This document shows, piece by piece, positions 19,540 through 30,434 of a stretch of 30,544 bases of DNA. The position numbers and the translations under genes were made by a program. How positions within the stretch are numbered: position 1 is the first letter of the stretch; each line of letters opens with the position of its first letter. Location: contig NW_014577556.1 of the NCBI RefSeq assembly GCF_000485595.1, positions 100,149 to 130,692 on the forward strand. Direction: 5' to 3'. The notes beneath the pieces were generated by a model. That model did not search any database. It saw only the letters and a list, made by a program, of their open reading frames with translations, and was not told the DNA's origin. This DNA is from Priapulus caudatus (lineage: Eukaryota > Priapulida > Priapulimorpha > Priapulimorphida > Priapulidae).

Positions 19540-21744
19540 CTACTGCCTGCGCGTGTTATCATATTTGTAGTAACGGCCATAGGTTTGAACATTATTATTG
19601 TTATTTCCTTGTCCATACCGGCCATAGTCGTTGCTGTAATCATCTCCGTACTTGTCGGTATTATATCCATAATACTGGGTGTTGTTATCGTACTGGTACT
19701 GCTCTCCTCCCTGGCGTTGGTTGTACACGGTCCTAAGGATCCCCTCTCTCACGTGCTGTGGCAGGTAGCTGTTATGGAATACCTGGAGTAGGTATGGTCT
19801 AACCTTGCCTTGGAGATCCGAGAAGATCTGATTCCTAATATGAGATGGCAAGTATCCCTTCAGGATGTAATTCCTCAGGTAGGGGTGTGTCTGGAGGTAC
19901 CTCCTGAGAACTGGAGAGAGATAGAAGCGGCCTAACTCTTCCTGGGTGTTGATAGTGTTCTGGTCATAGGTGTTCTGGAAGTAGTCACTCCTGCCCTGGG
20001 TAGAGCCATCTCCGTACGTGTCGGTATTATATCCATAATACGGGGTGTTGCTATCGTACTGGTACTGCTCTCCTCCCTGGCGTTGGTTGTACACGGTCCT
20101 AAGGATCACCTCTCTCACGTGTTGGGGCAGATAGCTGTTACGGAATACCTGGAGTAGATATGGTCTAACCTTGCCTTGGAGATCTGAGAAGATCTGATTC
20201 CTAATATGAGATGGTAAGTATCCCTTCAGGATGTAACTCCTCAGGTAGGGGTGTGTCTGGAGGTACCTCCTGAGAACTTGAGAGATGTATAGGCGGCCTG
20301 ACTCTTCCTGGGTGTTGATAGTGTCCTGGTCATAGGTGTTCTGGAAGTAGTCACCCCTGCCCTGGGTAGAGTCATCTCCGTACGTGTCGGTATTATATCC
20401 ATAATCAGGGGTGTTGCTATCGTACTGGTACTGCTCTCCTCCCTGGCGTTGGTTGTACACGGTCCTAAGAATCACCTCTCTCACGTGTTGTGTTACGGAA
20501 TACCTGGAGATAGATATCGCGTCTAAACCTTGCGCTTGGAGGATCTAAGAAGAATCTGCATTCCTTCAATATGAGATTGGTAAGTATCCCCTTCAGGATG
20601 TAACTCCTCAGGTAGGGGTGTGTCTGGAGTACCTCCTGAGAAACTGAGAGAGATGTATAGGCGGCCTGACTCTCCTGGTGTTGATAGTGTCCTGGTCATA
20701 GGTGTTTCTGGAAGTTGAGTCAAGCCCCTGCCCTGGGTAAGTCATCTGCCTTACGTGTCGTATTATAATCATAATCAGGGGTGTTGCTATCGTACTGGTA
20801 CTGCTCTCCTCCCTGGCGTTGGTTGTACACGGTCCTAAGAATCACCTCTCTCACGTGTTGGGGCAGGTAGCTGTTACGGAATACCTGGAGTAGGTATGGT
20901 TTAACCTTGCCTTGAAGATCCGAGAAGATCTGACTCCTAATATGAGATGGCAAGTATCCTTTCAAGATGTAACTCTTCAGGTAGGAGTGTGTCTGGAGGT
21001 ACCTCCTGACAACTGGAGAGATGTATAGGCGGCCTGACTCTTCCTGGGTGCTGATAGTGTCCTGGTCATAGGTGTTCTTGAAGTAGTCGTCCCTGCCCTG
21101 GGTATAGCCATCTCCGTACGTGTCGGTATTATATCCATAATCCGGGGTGTTGCTATCGTGCTGGTACTGCTCTCCTCCCTGGCGTTGGTTGTACACGGTC
21201 CTAAGGATTACCTCTCTCACGTGCTGGGGCAGGTAGCTGTTACGGAATACCTGCAGTAGGTATGGTCTAACCTTGCCTTGGAGATCCGAGAAGATCTGAC
21301 TCCTAATATGAGATGGCAAGTATCCCTTTAGGATGTAACTCCTCAGGTAGGGGTGTGTCTGGAGGTACCTCCTGACAACTGGAGAGATGTATAGGCGGCC
21401 TGACTCTTCCTGGGTGTTGATAGTGTCCTGGCCATAGGAGTTCTGGAAGTAGTCACCCTTGCCCTGGGTAGAGTCATCTCCGTACGTGTCGGTATTATAT
21501 TCGTATCCTCTCTGCTGGTCAACTAGTTGATTCCTTTCCTGAACTTCTGAATAGCCAACGCTCGGTGTTCCAACATGGTCGTGGAACCATTGGAAGACTT
21601 CGTCAAGGTGGTCAACGTTCTCGAAGTACTGTTGGTAAACAGGGTGCTGGCGGCCGTAATGGTGCACGTGGTAGTAGAAATATGGGTCGTGCAGAACGTA
21701 CAAGATGAAGTAGCGAAGGTACTGCTCGTGATGTTCACTGACGG
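19540..21744 (-). CDS. gene B, exon 4: five-unit Tyr-rich repeat region of a secreted protein
   Basis: The exon starts at an acceptor (TAATTTTTCAG) in phase 1 and ends at the stop after KYDNTRRQ. An aromatic segment (YFILYVLHDPYFYYHVHHYG) leads into five units of 366 bp (122 codons). Each unit has a core, LYISPVVRRYLQTHPYLRSY then ILKGYLPSHIR, QIFSDLQGKVRPYLLQVF and YLPQHVREVILRTVYNQ, plus a hydrophilic linker rich in Tyr, Gly, Gln, Asn and Asp (QRQGGEQYQYDSNTPDYGYN). The core matches the gene A repeat position by position; the linker is longer. Unit 3 (about 20490-20760) is broken by indels and a ~12-bp loss, and the others are nearly identical. The C-terminus is a Tyr/Asn/Gly-rich tail. No family is recognised. 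Repeats with Tyr-rich linkers recall adhesive, thread or matrix proteins, but this is inference only. Confidence 0.78.
19560..21490 (-). repeat. 366-bp coding tandem repeat, five units
   Basis: The landmark ATAGGCGGCC occurs at 21391, 21025, 20657 and 20289, with a variant near 19923. The spacing is 366 bp, or 368 across the damaged unit. Units are nearly identical at DNA level, implying recent homogenisation. Confidence 0.9.
20490..20760. other. indel-dense patch in gene B repeat unit 3
   Basis: About a dozen one-base insertions and deletions and one ~12-bp deletion relative to flanking units, in only 270 bp, with clean copies on both sides. It resembles the gene A patch. Confidence 0.7.
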
Positions 21745-21961
21745 CTGAAAAATTAATTCGGGTACAATAAACTCATCGCTGTTGTTTCGAAGTTGCTTTG
21801 AGTTAGCTTTCTGTGCGTGGTGATAATACGCGTAATAATACTCGTTAACGGATTCAAGACAAATTCGCTAATCTCCGTAACAGAAAGTCATTATTAAAGT
21901 TGTTGAGAACAATGGAAACACACTCGGTTGCATATTGTAAAAGAAAAATGTGTAAACGTAC

Positions 21962-22170
21962 AGTCGCGTTGGACAAAGTCTCCTCCCTGCAGGTTGAGAA
22001 CGGGCAACACTTGGTTGAAGAAGTCCTGGAAGTATTGTCTGAGCTCATGGTCTTGGTAGTGCTCGTTAAAGTGGCTATTTCCTACGTGCTGCCAGAAGTA
22101 GTCACTCGTGTAGTAATGTCTGAACAGAGGGTGTTGCAGGAATTCCTGGAATTCCGGTAGTTCGACATAC
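21962..22170 (-). CDS. gene B, exon 3
   Basis: A 209-nt exon between the acceptor TGTCTATAG and the donor GTACGT, entering in phase 2 and leaving in phase 1, consistent with both neighbours. It encodes YVELPEFQEFLQHPLFRHYY, then TSDYFWQHVGNSHFNEHYQD and HELRQYFQDFFNQVLP, and ends near GGDFVQRD. The segment is rich in His, Phe, Tyr and Gln and predicted to be helical. FLQHPxF followed by a Y(F) pair echoes exon 2 (FVQFFRDPNF..YDF), so exons 2 and 3 may be diverged copies of one motif. The longer open frame past the donor is intron read-through. No family is recognised. Confidence 0.78.
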
Positions 22171-22370
22171 CTATAGACACATTTCAAAAATAAGTAAGGC
22201 AATGGCTCAGCTAACACACGGAGGGAGGCAGAATTACCAACTGCTTTGATCAATACGTACAGGACGATGATTTTTTTAAATTCCTAGGGAAGGGCTACAG
22301 GATTCTACCGCCACGGGCTTCACAGACACATTACTCGCAAGGCGCACCCCTTTTCTTTAAATCCTGGATC

Positions 22371-22393
22371 CGCGCGCGCGCGCGTGTGTGTGT

Positions 22394-22460
<67 letters not shown>

Positions 22461-22490
22461 TTCGTGCGTGTGTGTGAGTGAGAGAGAGAG
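22371..22490. repeat. (CG)n(TG)n(CGTG)n(GA)n compound microsatellite in intron 2 of gene B
   Basis: Alternating purine-pyrimidine tract with four successive motifs, about 50 bp downstream of the GC donor in the direction of transcription. Confidence 0.9.
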
Positions 22491-22538
22491 AAGGGGGAGG
22501 AAGAAAAGATACCGGCAAATTAATAAAATTATACTTGC

Positions 22539-22733
22539 TTTCTCAGCTCAGGGCTTGTGACATAGTCGACGAAGTATTCGCTTTGGAAGTCGTAGCTTCT
22601 CACAAAGTTGGGATCACGGAAAAACTGAACGAAGTTCTCAGAGGGATAATACTTTTGCAGAGAATCACTTGAGAAGAAACGTCCTAAAACGTGGCTATCT
22701 CTCAGTCTCTCGAAATCTCTTCCATTGAGATAC
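22539..22733 (-). CDS. gene B, exon 2, ending at a GC donor
   Basis: A 195-nt exon after the acceptor AAATTATTGCAG. It continues exon 1 in phase 2 and encodes YLNGRDFERLRDSHVLGRFF, FVQFFRDPNFVRSYDF and FVDYVTSPELRK. The phase needed by exon 3 is satisfied only if the donor is GC (AGAAA then GCAAGT), not the GT four bases further on. The resulting length equals the 195 nt of gene A exon 2. The match in length, phase and motif order makes the assignment strong. Confidence 0.8.
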
Positions 22734-22927
22734 CTGCAATAATTTAAGATACATATCTAAATACGTATAAATGCCCAAGATCGACTACATCGTTAGAATG
22801 CGCTTGTGTGCGCATAGTTGCGTTGTGTCTCCTATTGTACCTTCTTGCATTTCGTCATAAAATGTCATTAGCCAAAATAGTTACTTGTCAGTTTTATTAA
22901 TATTAAAGTTCAATAATTAATACATAC

Positions 22928-23187
22928 CTTTCGAACTCTTTCTTCTGGAAGTGGAAGTTGTCCTGCGAATAGCCACCCTCCTCTAGGCTCCCCTGCTGGT
23001 TACCACCGAATATGCCCTGAATAATGTTATCCTTGAGAGAATCGCGGCCCTCTTGAAGACCTTCGTTGTAGAACGGTACCTGATAATCAAAGACCTTCTG
23101 GTGCTGCTGGAAACGCACACGGTCCGTGAGCGGCACAGCGGTGACCGCTAGCACCAGCGTAGCTAGGAGAATCAGATGCATGATGCC
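22928..23187 (-). CDS. gene B, exon 1: signal peptide and mature N-terminus
   Basis: The exon begins at an acceptor (ATTTTCACAG then GGCATC), with the start ATG at 23181. MHLILLATLVLAVTAVPLTD is a clear signal peptide, probably cut near AVTA/VP. The mature part starts RVRFQQHQKVFDYQVPFYNE and continues with a Gly/Gln/Glu-rich stretch to FHFQKKEFE. It leaves in phase 2 via AAAG then GTATGT at 22927. The start, cleavage region and RVR(F/W)xQHxxVxDY motif match gene A. The protein is expected in the secretory pathway. Confidence 0.87.
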
Positions 23188-23682
23188 CTGTGAAAATTAC
23201 AAAACGTGAAAATAACAATATATTTTCTATAACCTATAGTATAACAAAAATTGGTTAGGTCCTGTATGCCAGTACGTTTAAATACAGATATACGAAAATA
23301 AAATCATCGGATAGCAGAGCCGTAGCCTCCGATTAGGAGTTAGCCCTATTAATCTACTCCTATTCTCGATTCGATTAATTTTCAAGTTCTAATTTCTAAA
23401 GTAAAAAAGTACCCGCTTGTCATTAGATCGCAACAAACCTACTAAATAAAACTTTTCTAATTTTCAAAATAGCGGTTACTATTCGCGGCCAGGCACCTGA
23501 AAGTACATAGCAAGCAAGCCTAAAATTTATGAATGAAATTCTAGGTCATATACACAAGGTTGCGCTGCTGAATGCGGTTACAACTTTGTGCCTTCAAGCA
23601 AAATAGTGGCAAGAAACCACACCATTAGCACAGGTAACATGAGTTCACGTTTGCTGCGCGTCCGCACGTGAGTGCAGTGCAG

Positions 23683-23724
23683 TATATATAAATAAATAAA
23701 TAAATAAATAAATATATATATATT
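23683..23724. repeat. (AAAT)n and (TA)n microsatellite in intron of gene B
   Basis: About seven TAAA units followed by a TA run, in the intron between the 5' UTR exon and exon 1. Confidence 0.9.
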
Positions 23725-23877
23725 AAGATAACCACCGTTTCTCGTAGAGGTTTTAGATATTGGGATATTGCAAAGTAGGCAATGTAATGACATTATACAA
23801 ACGAAACTGTAATCAGTTATAGTATGAGCAAACGGGGAAGTTTGAGTTATAGTACAATTCAACCACACATAGAGTAC

Positions 23878-23990
23878 ATACACACGCGCACGCACGCACA
23901 TGCGCGCGCACCCACACACACACACACGCGCGCGCACACAGAGATACGCGCGGCCACGCATATGCATACTCGTACGCACAAACGCACACA
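23878..23990. repeat. degenerate CA/CG tract
   Basis: CA-rich, CGCG-interrupted purine-pyrimidine alternation, still within the first intron of gene B. Confidence 0.85.
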
Positions 23991-23993
23991 TAT

Positions 23994-24032
23994 TATCAGG
24001 AGTGTATCAATATTATTGATACACTCCTGATA
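23994..24032. repeat. perfect inverted repeat, 18-bp arms, 3-nt loop
   Basis: TATCAGGAGTGTATCAAT, ATT, then the exact reverse complement. It shares the outer module ATCAGGAGT with the palindrome at 29094-29151. It lies about 100 bp inside the first intron of gene B. Confidence 0.9.
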
Positions 24033-24131
24033 TTATGCACAGGAACTGTGCAGCTGTGATTGTACATATGAGCTTAGTCATATAGAAAAATGCATACAAA
24101 TGTCGAAAGCGTATAAGATAAAGCGTCTTAC

Positions 24132-24190
24132 CAAATTTGTAAAGATGAGGCTTCGGTTTCTGTCTTCTTCCTCCCCAAGCAGTGGACAGT
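24132..24190 (-). other. gene B 5' UTR exon
   Basis: The start is set by initiator TCACTGT 33 nt below a TATA box and the end by a strong donor (AATTTG then GTAAGA). The leader resembles that of gene A (ACTGTCCACTGCTTGGGGAG versus ACTGTTGTCTGCTTGAAGGAG). Confidence 0.6.
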
Positions 24191-24215
24191 GAGGATGATT
24201 CCTAGCTGCCTGCCT

Positions 24216-24223
24216 CTTATATA
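24216..24223 (-). promoter_or_regulatory. TATA box of gene B
   Basis: TATATAAG followed by AGGCAGGCAGC on the minus strand. The identical octamer and a similar spacing to the initiator occur at gene A. Confidence 0.65.
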
Positions 24224-24229
24224 CGATAT

Positions 24230-25235
24230 GGTGACCTATTTCTCATGCGAGAAACTGGAATAATCCAGGTTAGGATTTTTGTCTTCTGAACAGGTATTTT
24301 CGTCAGTTAATCGATAACAAAAAATAGGCACACCATTGTGTGACAGGTCCTCAGACTAGTTTTGTCTTGTGGCCTTTGTTGTTTTTCAAAGAATGCCTGC
24401 TGCTCCGATTCTGATTTATGACTAACTATCACTGCTCGCTTGGATTTTAGTTCAAGGTTAATTGCAGATTATTGTTGCACACTAGCCGGGTACCCGGCGT
24501 TGCTCGGGAAAAAACGCGTAGAAACAACTTTGAGAGCAAATTCAGCCACATATATTTACTTGTTTCTAAGGATAGATTCGTAACAAAGAAACAAACAATA
24601 AACAATATTCAGACAAAAACGGTTCTAACGATTCTACGATTCTGTGTAGTAAGCGTTTCTTAGGTTGGGGTAAATGGATGAATTTGTTTTACATATACGT
24701 GAGCAGATGAAGTCTGCGCCAAACCTGCCATACTGAGGGAAAAGTAAGGTAAATGGAGATTCCCTCAGGATTGTCGGACTTAATCAGATCAAACACGTGA
24801 GTGTTGCTAATTCTAGTATATTACGATTTCATGATGGTATATTTCAAACACAGTAATCACTCCATGCATGCACACGCGCGCCCACATGCGCGCGCACACA
24901 CACATATACAAGCACACACAATAACGTCGTTATGCATGCAGATACGCGCGCATACCCACGGAAACACATGCACACACAAGCACATATGCATTCACACACA
25001 CGCAGATGTTTGTGACTTACTAGTAAAATGTCGAAAAAATTACATTTTTAGCATTTAAGAAGACAACCACTCTTAAGATAAGATAAGGGTTAAGAAATTA
25101 TTTTGTGCTATTATTTATATTACACGTATTTTGTAGTATATGCGTTTGTTAGACATTTTGTTTTTCACCACAATATAGGGGCGAACTTTCCTCTCCCTCC
25201 GCCGAAGTCTACCGCCTTGCACACACACACACACA

Positions 25236-25283
<48 letters not shown>

Positions 25284-27600
25284 TCGGGCAGCACAACACA
25301 CATACAGCACACACACCACCACACACAGAACACACACACTTCGCACCCACACGCACGCACGCAGGCACACACATACGCACACACACGCGCGCGCACATAC
25401 ACATACAGACACACACACGCACGTGTACTTGAACACGAACATGCACACACAGGCATAGCCGCTCTCGCACGCGCACACAGACACTCGCAGGACATAGTCA
25501 CTGTCTATGCAATGCTATACGCTGATAGCATCTTTATGGCTTTACGCGCAGAGTTTATCCGTGTCATTATTCACATAATCCTTATCAGTGTGATCTCCTA
25601 ATGACGCACCGAGAACTTACTTGCGTATTTTAATTCCCTGTTCATCGATAATCGCAGGTCAAATACCAACTTCACAATAGCGTTGAATTACGTCATCCCT
25701 ACGCTATACGTATCGAATAATAATCAATACACGCTTATTTTCTGAAATTACTGTTTATTAATAGCGCTTTACTGGTGAGCAGAGCAAAGTGTTGCTTTAT
25801 GCGTAGAGCCAATAGTGCTCCTGATTTGGTTTGATCGTACATTGTAGATTACGTTGCGTTGTATATGTAACATAGTCTTAATGCGATACTCATCTCTCGA
25901 TAGCTCTAAACCTAAGCACTCCCCTCGTATCTGTGGGAGATCGTCTTACGATCCTTTACCTATGTACATTTAGCACGAATATATTTCTTAGCGCGGTTTC
26001 TACATGGGGTATATAATAATCTGTTTAGGCCTGGAAGATGGACCCAGGTCAAGGCCGACCGATAATCCCATACTCGTTGACGCTTGGTTCGCACTAGGAG
26101 TTGGTATACCAGTTAGTTATCATGCGCTGTTGTCGGGCAAATTTGTCTGTTTATTGCGCCGTTCCCAGGCGTCTGTTTCAAGGCTGTTTATTGCTCCCTG
26201 AATTCCCGGGACGTCAGCCGGGAAAATTAATGGAACAGCTATGTATCTTTGCACGGTGAGCTATGACATTGTGCCGGTGTCTTCAACTCCATTTTCAAGT
26301 TTTAGCGCGCTAGCGAATATAGGTTCTAGATTTTATGGACCGTAATGTAAGGATATCTACCTGCTGCTGCATTCTCGGGAAAAAATATAGCTTTTCCTGT
26401 TATTCCCACATCCTTAATTGCATATAACCGCATAAATTATGTAGTACAATTTTAGTTGTTACAGGCGACAGTCGCTATAATTTGCCAATAAACAGATAGT
26501 TAATTCAAAAGATTTTACAGTTGAGTTGTTTTATTCGATACAAACTAACTGATTTATGTATGGACGTGCGTCCGTACGTGCATGGGGGGCGTACGTGTGT
26601 GCATGAGTGTGTGCGTGACTATATGTCAACTAATATTTTTGTTTTATGTAGAGTATTATAAGTACATATAATATACTGGCATATACGATGAATTAACGTA
26701 ATCCCAAAAATAAATCTTAAAAATATATCACGTAATAATATAGTAAAATTATTAAACAATTATTCGACGTAACCTCAGGGCTGCAATACCTAGCTGCACA
26801 ACACTATAATAAAGACAAGGTCGACCAATGACCGCAAATCCTGAACGATTTACCACCGGAGTAGTTAGAAACTTGTTATTTCATCAATCGCCACCTGTCA
26901 CTGGCTACACAAGAAGATATGCTGAAGCGCCAGGTATATGTTTAATCAATAAGACAGGTTAGGCTAGAATAGTCATTTTGTCCATTGCAACCGCGCTAGA
27001 ACCAGATTATAGTTAATTTTTTTAAACACGTTATTACAGATTAAAAAAAACTTAGTATAGATATATGAGCTTCTGTTTCTATATATGTAATAAAATGTTT
27101 AGATAGAGGGGATAGAATAGAAATAAAAAAGAATCGAACTCGATGTCTTCCCGGTGTATGCTCCGGGCAACGTTTGCCACGTGAAAACCGCTCTTTCTGA
27201 ACATCAGTCACCGTTTCGCCTCAAGCATCCACAAAACATGCTGACCGTCGACAGAGCTATCTAGGTAACGAAAGCACGTTGTCCTCACTGGCACAATAAT
27301 TATTCGTTTCGATGATATACAACATTATATCTGGAGCATCATCATCGCAAATATATATCAATATTTTCTGATATGATGATACTCCTGTCCAGGTAGCAGC
27401 TAGGTAACAAATAGGATTTCAACTCTATACATTCGGCAAATGTTGCATTTAAATGCCAGCGCTTTGCTAACGTGTATTCCACGGAGTCTTTGCATTTCTC
27501 AGCGTTAGTTTGCAGACCAATCAAAAGGCGCGGAAGCATGCGAGGTTTTTCTCGAGTAAATGGATCACGCAGCAGAGAGATCGAGCGTGACGTGATCAGA
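24230..27600. other. gene-poor region with CA microsatellites and dispersed-repeat fragments
   Basis: No exon or RNA gene is supportable. It holds a CCGGGTACCCGGCGTTGCTCGGG motif at 24486-24508 and a related CTCGGGAAAAAATA block near 26374, both resembling widely dispersed animal retroelement tails. CA tracts lie at 24866-25010 and 25219-25490. The remainder is AT-rich. Confidence 0.4.
25219..25490. repeat. (CA)n microsatellite, pure then degenerate
   Basis: CA repeats are pure to about 25282, then interrupted with ACGC and CGCG blocks. Cys/Val- and His/Thr-rich frames here are not genes. Confidence 0.9.
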
Positions 27601-27614
27601 TCTTGGATTTTGAG

Positions 27615-27783
27615 ATCGGGTGGGGGGGGCGCAACCGCCCCGTCTACAGCCAGGATTTCATTTTAGGAGGTGCGGATTTTGTGATAGCGCCGGTGCGTGC
27701 GCTTGGCGTGCCGAATAGGGGGTGGACAAAAAATAAGGGGGCGCGCCTCTTGCGCCCCCCTTGGATCCGCCACTGCACCCGAT
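27615..27783. mobile_element. short GC-rich inverted-repeat element ending in GGATCCGCCACTG
   Basis: ATCGGGTG at the left faces CACCCGAT at the right, and GGGGGGGCGCAA faces TTGCGCCCCCC just inside. The right end carries GGATCCGCCACTG, a form seen at hAT-like ends. There is no coding capacity. Confidence 0.3.
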
Positions 27784-27801
27784 TCAGTTAGAGAAGAACG
27801 T

Positions 27802-28025
27802 GGCGGATCCAGCGAGGAATTCTGGAAGGGAAGGGCCGGGTCAGGTGAATGTGGAGCGGGGGAGGGGCGGTACTCCACAGATTATTTTACGGATTTACGG
27901 TTACATTCTAGTCGATTTCAAACTGAAACAAATATTTGCCACATACTGAAAAAATATGTTCCGCGCCGGAAAACCCCTATCGCAAAAAGGTGGCCCGCGC
28001 CGCTGGACTCTCATTTGGATCCGCC
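27802..28025. mobile_element. short element bounded by GGCGGATCCA / TGGATCCGCC
   Basis: Ten-base inverted termini bound about 220 bp with GC-rich ends and an AT-rich middle. It may be a solo non-autonomous copy; the target duplication is not clear. Confidence 0.25.
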
Positions 28026-28291
28026 CCCGACAAGCGTTTTACCTTTGTGAAAAATATACTTATGTAGGCCTAATAATGTTGGCCCGGGAGGCAAGATTTT
28101 TATCTCGCCTTAATTTATAATCAATAAAACTATATGGTACATCAATTGTTGCACCAATTAAGTAGAGTTAATTAGCACTACTTTTGCGAATCATGTTAGA
28201 TGCAAAGACTAATTAAACGTTTGCATGCCAATTAGTTGAGGTAGCAGCTATTTGTCAGGGTTACTCGGAGTTCTGCGATTAATATTTGTAA

Positions 28292-28428
28292 AATAGATAA
28301 CATTTGTAACATAGATAACATAGATAACATAGATAACATAGATAACATTGTAACATTGTAACATTGTAACATTGTAACATTGTAACATTGTAACATTTGT
28401 AACATTGTAACTGAGATAACATTGTAAG
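28292..28428. repeat. 9-bp minisatellite, two variant blocks
   Basis: A block of ATAGATAAC units is followed by a block of ATTGTAAC/TTGTAACA units. It is read as Met-Leu-Ser and Cys-Tyr-Asn-Val repeats on the minus strand, not a gene. Confidence 0.9.
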
Positions 28429-28460
28429 CTCGATCTTTCTTGCGATATGTACTTATTTTT

Positions 28461-28765
28461 CTTCGGCTTACTTTCCTCCCTCTTCTAGCTCCCACTCCTC
28501 TTTCTCCTATACATTCTCCCCCTTCTCCTTCTCATTTTCATGCTCCTACTCCTCCTACACCTACTCCTCCTCGATCCTGCCCCTCTTCTTCTTCTTCTTC
28601 CACTAGTATACTAGCCTACCTTTTCTTCTTTTTCTCCACCACCCTATTCCCTTCATTCATTTCCTCATTTCCCTCCTCGTCTCTCCCCTACTTCTTCGAT
28701 ATCCCACTTCTTCTTTCTTTTCTTTCTCATATTGCTCTTCCTCTTCTTTCCTATTTTTCTCTTTC
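28461..28765. repeat. polypyrimidine (CT-rich) tract
   Basis: About 300 bp with very few purines on the plus strand, mixing TCC, TTC and CTCC units. The Ser/Pro/Phe frame across it is compositional. Confidence 0.8.
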
Positions 28766-29093
28766 AGCGAATGCTTCGCCATGCTACACGTAAGCACAGG
28801 TGATTTTTTTCATGTTGTGTACAAGCTCCAAGAAACGGTATTGCTAGGGTTAGAATACGACGTATATTGACGTTAGTCACACAGCCTGCACGGTCGGGTT
28901 AGTTGTGTACCGCTGGACAGCTATAGTGCATCGCATTTTTAAGAATATCTCGTTCCAGAGCATCACAAGTTGAGTTACCATGCAGATCTTACCCTTTTCC
29001 CGTTCCGGAGACCCTAGTTTCCGTGCTGCTGTTCTTGTTTATTTACATCCGATGATAAACTCCGTGCGTGTGTTTTATCATAGATCTTCATTC

Positions 29094-29151
29094 TATATAT
29101 ATCAGAAGTAGATAATAGGGAATTCCCTATTATCTACTCCTGATATATATA
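29094..29151. repeat. inverted repeat centred on GAATTC, 29-bp arms
   Basis: The arms run outward from GGGAATTCCC with one A/G mismatch, no loop, and TA-repeat ends. The right arm CCCTATTATCTACTCCTGAT nearly matches 23344-23363. Confidence 0.9.
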
Positions 29152-29230
29152 TCTATGGTTTTATTGCCGCTGTGAAATGTGTGCGTATTGCGTATGTGCG
29201 CACCACAAATCACAACTTTCGAATTTAGCC

Positions 29231-29325
29231 AGTTCCAGAGCATCCCACATTCAACAAACATTAGTTCCAGAGACCCCCATTTTCAGGTCTAAGTTAGTTC
29301 CAGAGCCCCCCCATTTTTGACTTCT
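29231..29325. repeat. three ~33-bp tandem copies beginning AGTTCCAGAG
   Basis: Copies start at 29231, 29263 and 29296; the last two continue MCCCCCATTTT. Related single copies occur near 28953 and 29001. Confidence 0.7.
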
Positions 29326-29831
29326 CAGTGTAGGGTGAGTGCCCCCTCCCCTCGGGACCCGAACATACGAATTAATGCACGGCATGATAGCCCGGCGTTA
29401 GCTCACTATTATGATTTGACTGGTTTTGCGATTGACCTTGATCAAAGTGGCCTTGACGCTACAAACCAGCGTTCACTTGTTGCCTACCTACTAGGGGGTG
29501 CAAACCAAAGCAAACTGCAAATCCCTAGATTTGTGCATTGTGTTGGTCTGGAAAGTACCGCGGAGAGAACTTCTATGGAGTAACCGTGCGAACATGAATT
29601 TACGCACTGAATGCTAACATCCCATGCTACCTGGAAAGTGGCGGCATTTCATTTTTTTGCCACCATTCTGCTGAGTGAAATTTTGTTGCCGACTCTGCCG
29701 CGGTAATCTCTGTGTTATTCTACTACTAGGCCCAAATTAATAATATTGTTCTCAAGCGGCGGATTACGATGTCGTCGGTATGTATAATATATATGGTCAT
29801 TATATGCACCTGTTTATTTATTCGCTGTGGT

Positions 29832-30019
29832 TATATGCCCGGCAGCCGGGCACGGTCTTCGATTTCCTAAATGCCCGGCAGTTCCTAACCCTAACCGGGT
29901 TACCCTAACCCTTGTTTACTTGAGGTAACGCTGAAAATTGAAAACTGCCGTGCATTTAGGAAATCGAAGACCGTGCCCGCGGCAGCCGTCAGATATATAT
30001 GCCGGCTGCCGGGCATATA
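29832..30019. repeat. large foldback with telomere-like CCCTAA repeats in the loop
   Basis: 29848-29883 and 29943-29978 are 36-bp reverse complements with one mismatch. An outer TATATGCCCGGCAGCC at 29832 pairs with 30004-30019; the right side carries an extra 25-nt insertion. The loop includes CCTAACCCTAACC, GGGTTA and CCCTAACCC. Confidence 0.85.
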
Positions 30020-30100
30020 CTGATAGCCACTCTGTTATTTATTGGCCGGGTTTATCCCCGAAGGCACTTATATTATGAGGGGGTCCATGCCCCCCCCCTT

Positions 30101-30210
30101 TGGCATCCGGAATACTCTCTAATTTTCAGTGGCATCTGGAATACTCCATAATTTTGGGCTGGCATCTGGAATACTATTTAACCTGCAGCCAGCACCCGAA
30201 TAATACATAA
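30101..30210. repeat. ~30-bp tandem repeat TGGCATCTGGAATACT, three copies plus a decayed fourth
   Basis: Copies begin at 30101, 30130 and 30160. A weaker CAGCACCCGAATAATAC follows near 30190. Confidence 0.75.
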
Positions 30211-30434
30211 GCAAACAGTAACCAATTAATAGTCCAATACACAACATTTATTAACCTTTATTCATGCACACTATTTATTAGGTAAGCAATAAATACACCT
30301 TAATGTCATGCTTGTTAGAGGCAAATAATTGAAGAGTACAGACTTTATGCCCAGAAGTCGGCAAATCTGCTGTTGAATTTGATTTGCCTTCCTGTCCTGC
30401 TTGTGCGGTTGTGGGATGCTACTACTGGTAGTAC

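Noticed and set aside
27120-27185. tRNA-like sequence on the minus strand (GTTCGATTC box, CCCGG/CCGGG stem)
   Set aside because: The anticodon loop is eight bases, the T stem does not pair and there is no acceptor stem. At most it is a remnant of a tRNA-derived SINE.
28440-28793. 117-codon Ser/Pro/Phe-rich frame
   Set aside because: Produced by the polypyrimidine tract.
29317-29583. 88-codon plus-strand frame
   Set aside because: It overlaps a tandem repeat, has no splice or family signal and begins in a low-complexity stretch.
29884-29912. Chromosome end
   Set aside because: Only a few CCCTAA units inside a foldback loop; sequence continues normally on both sides.
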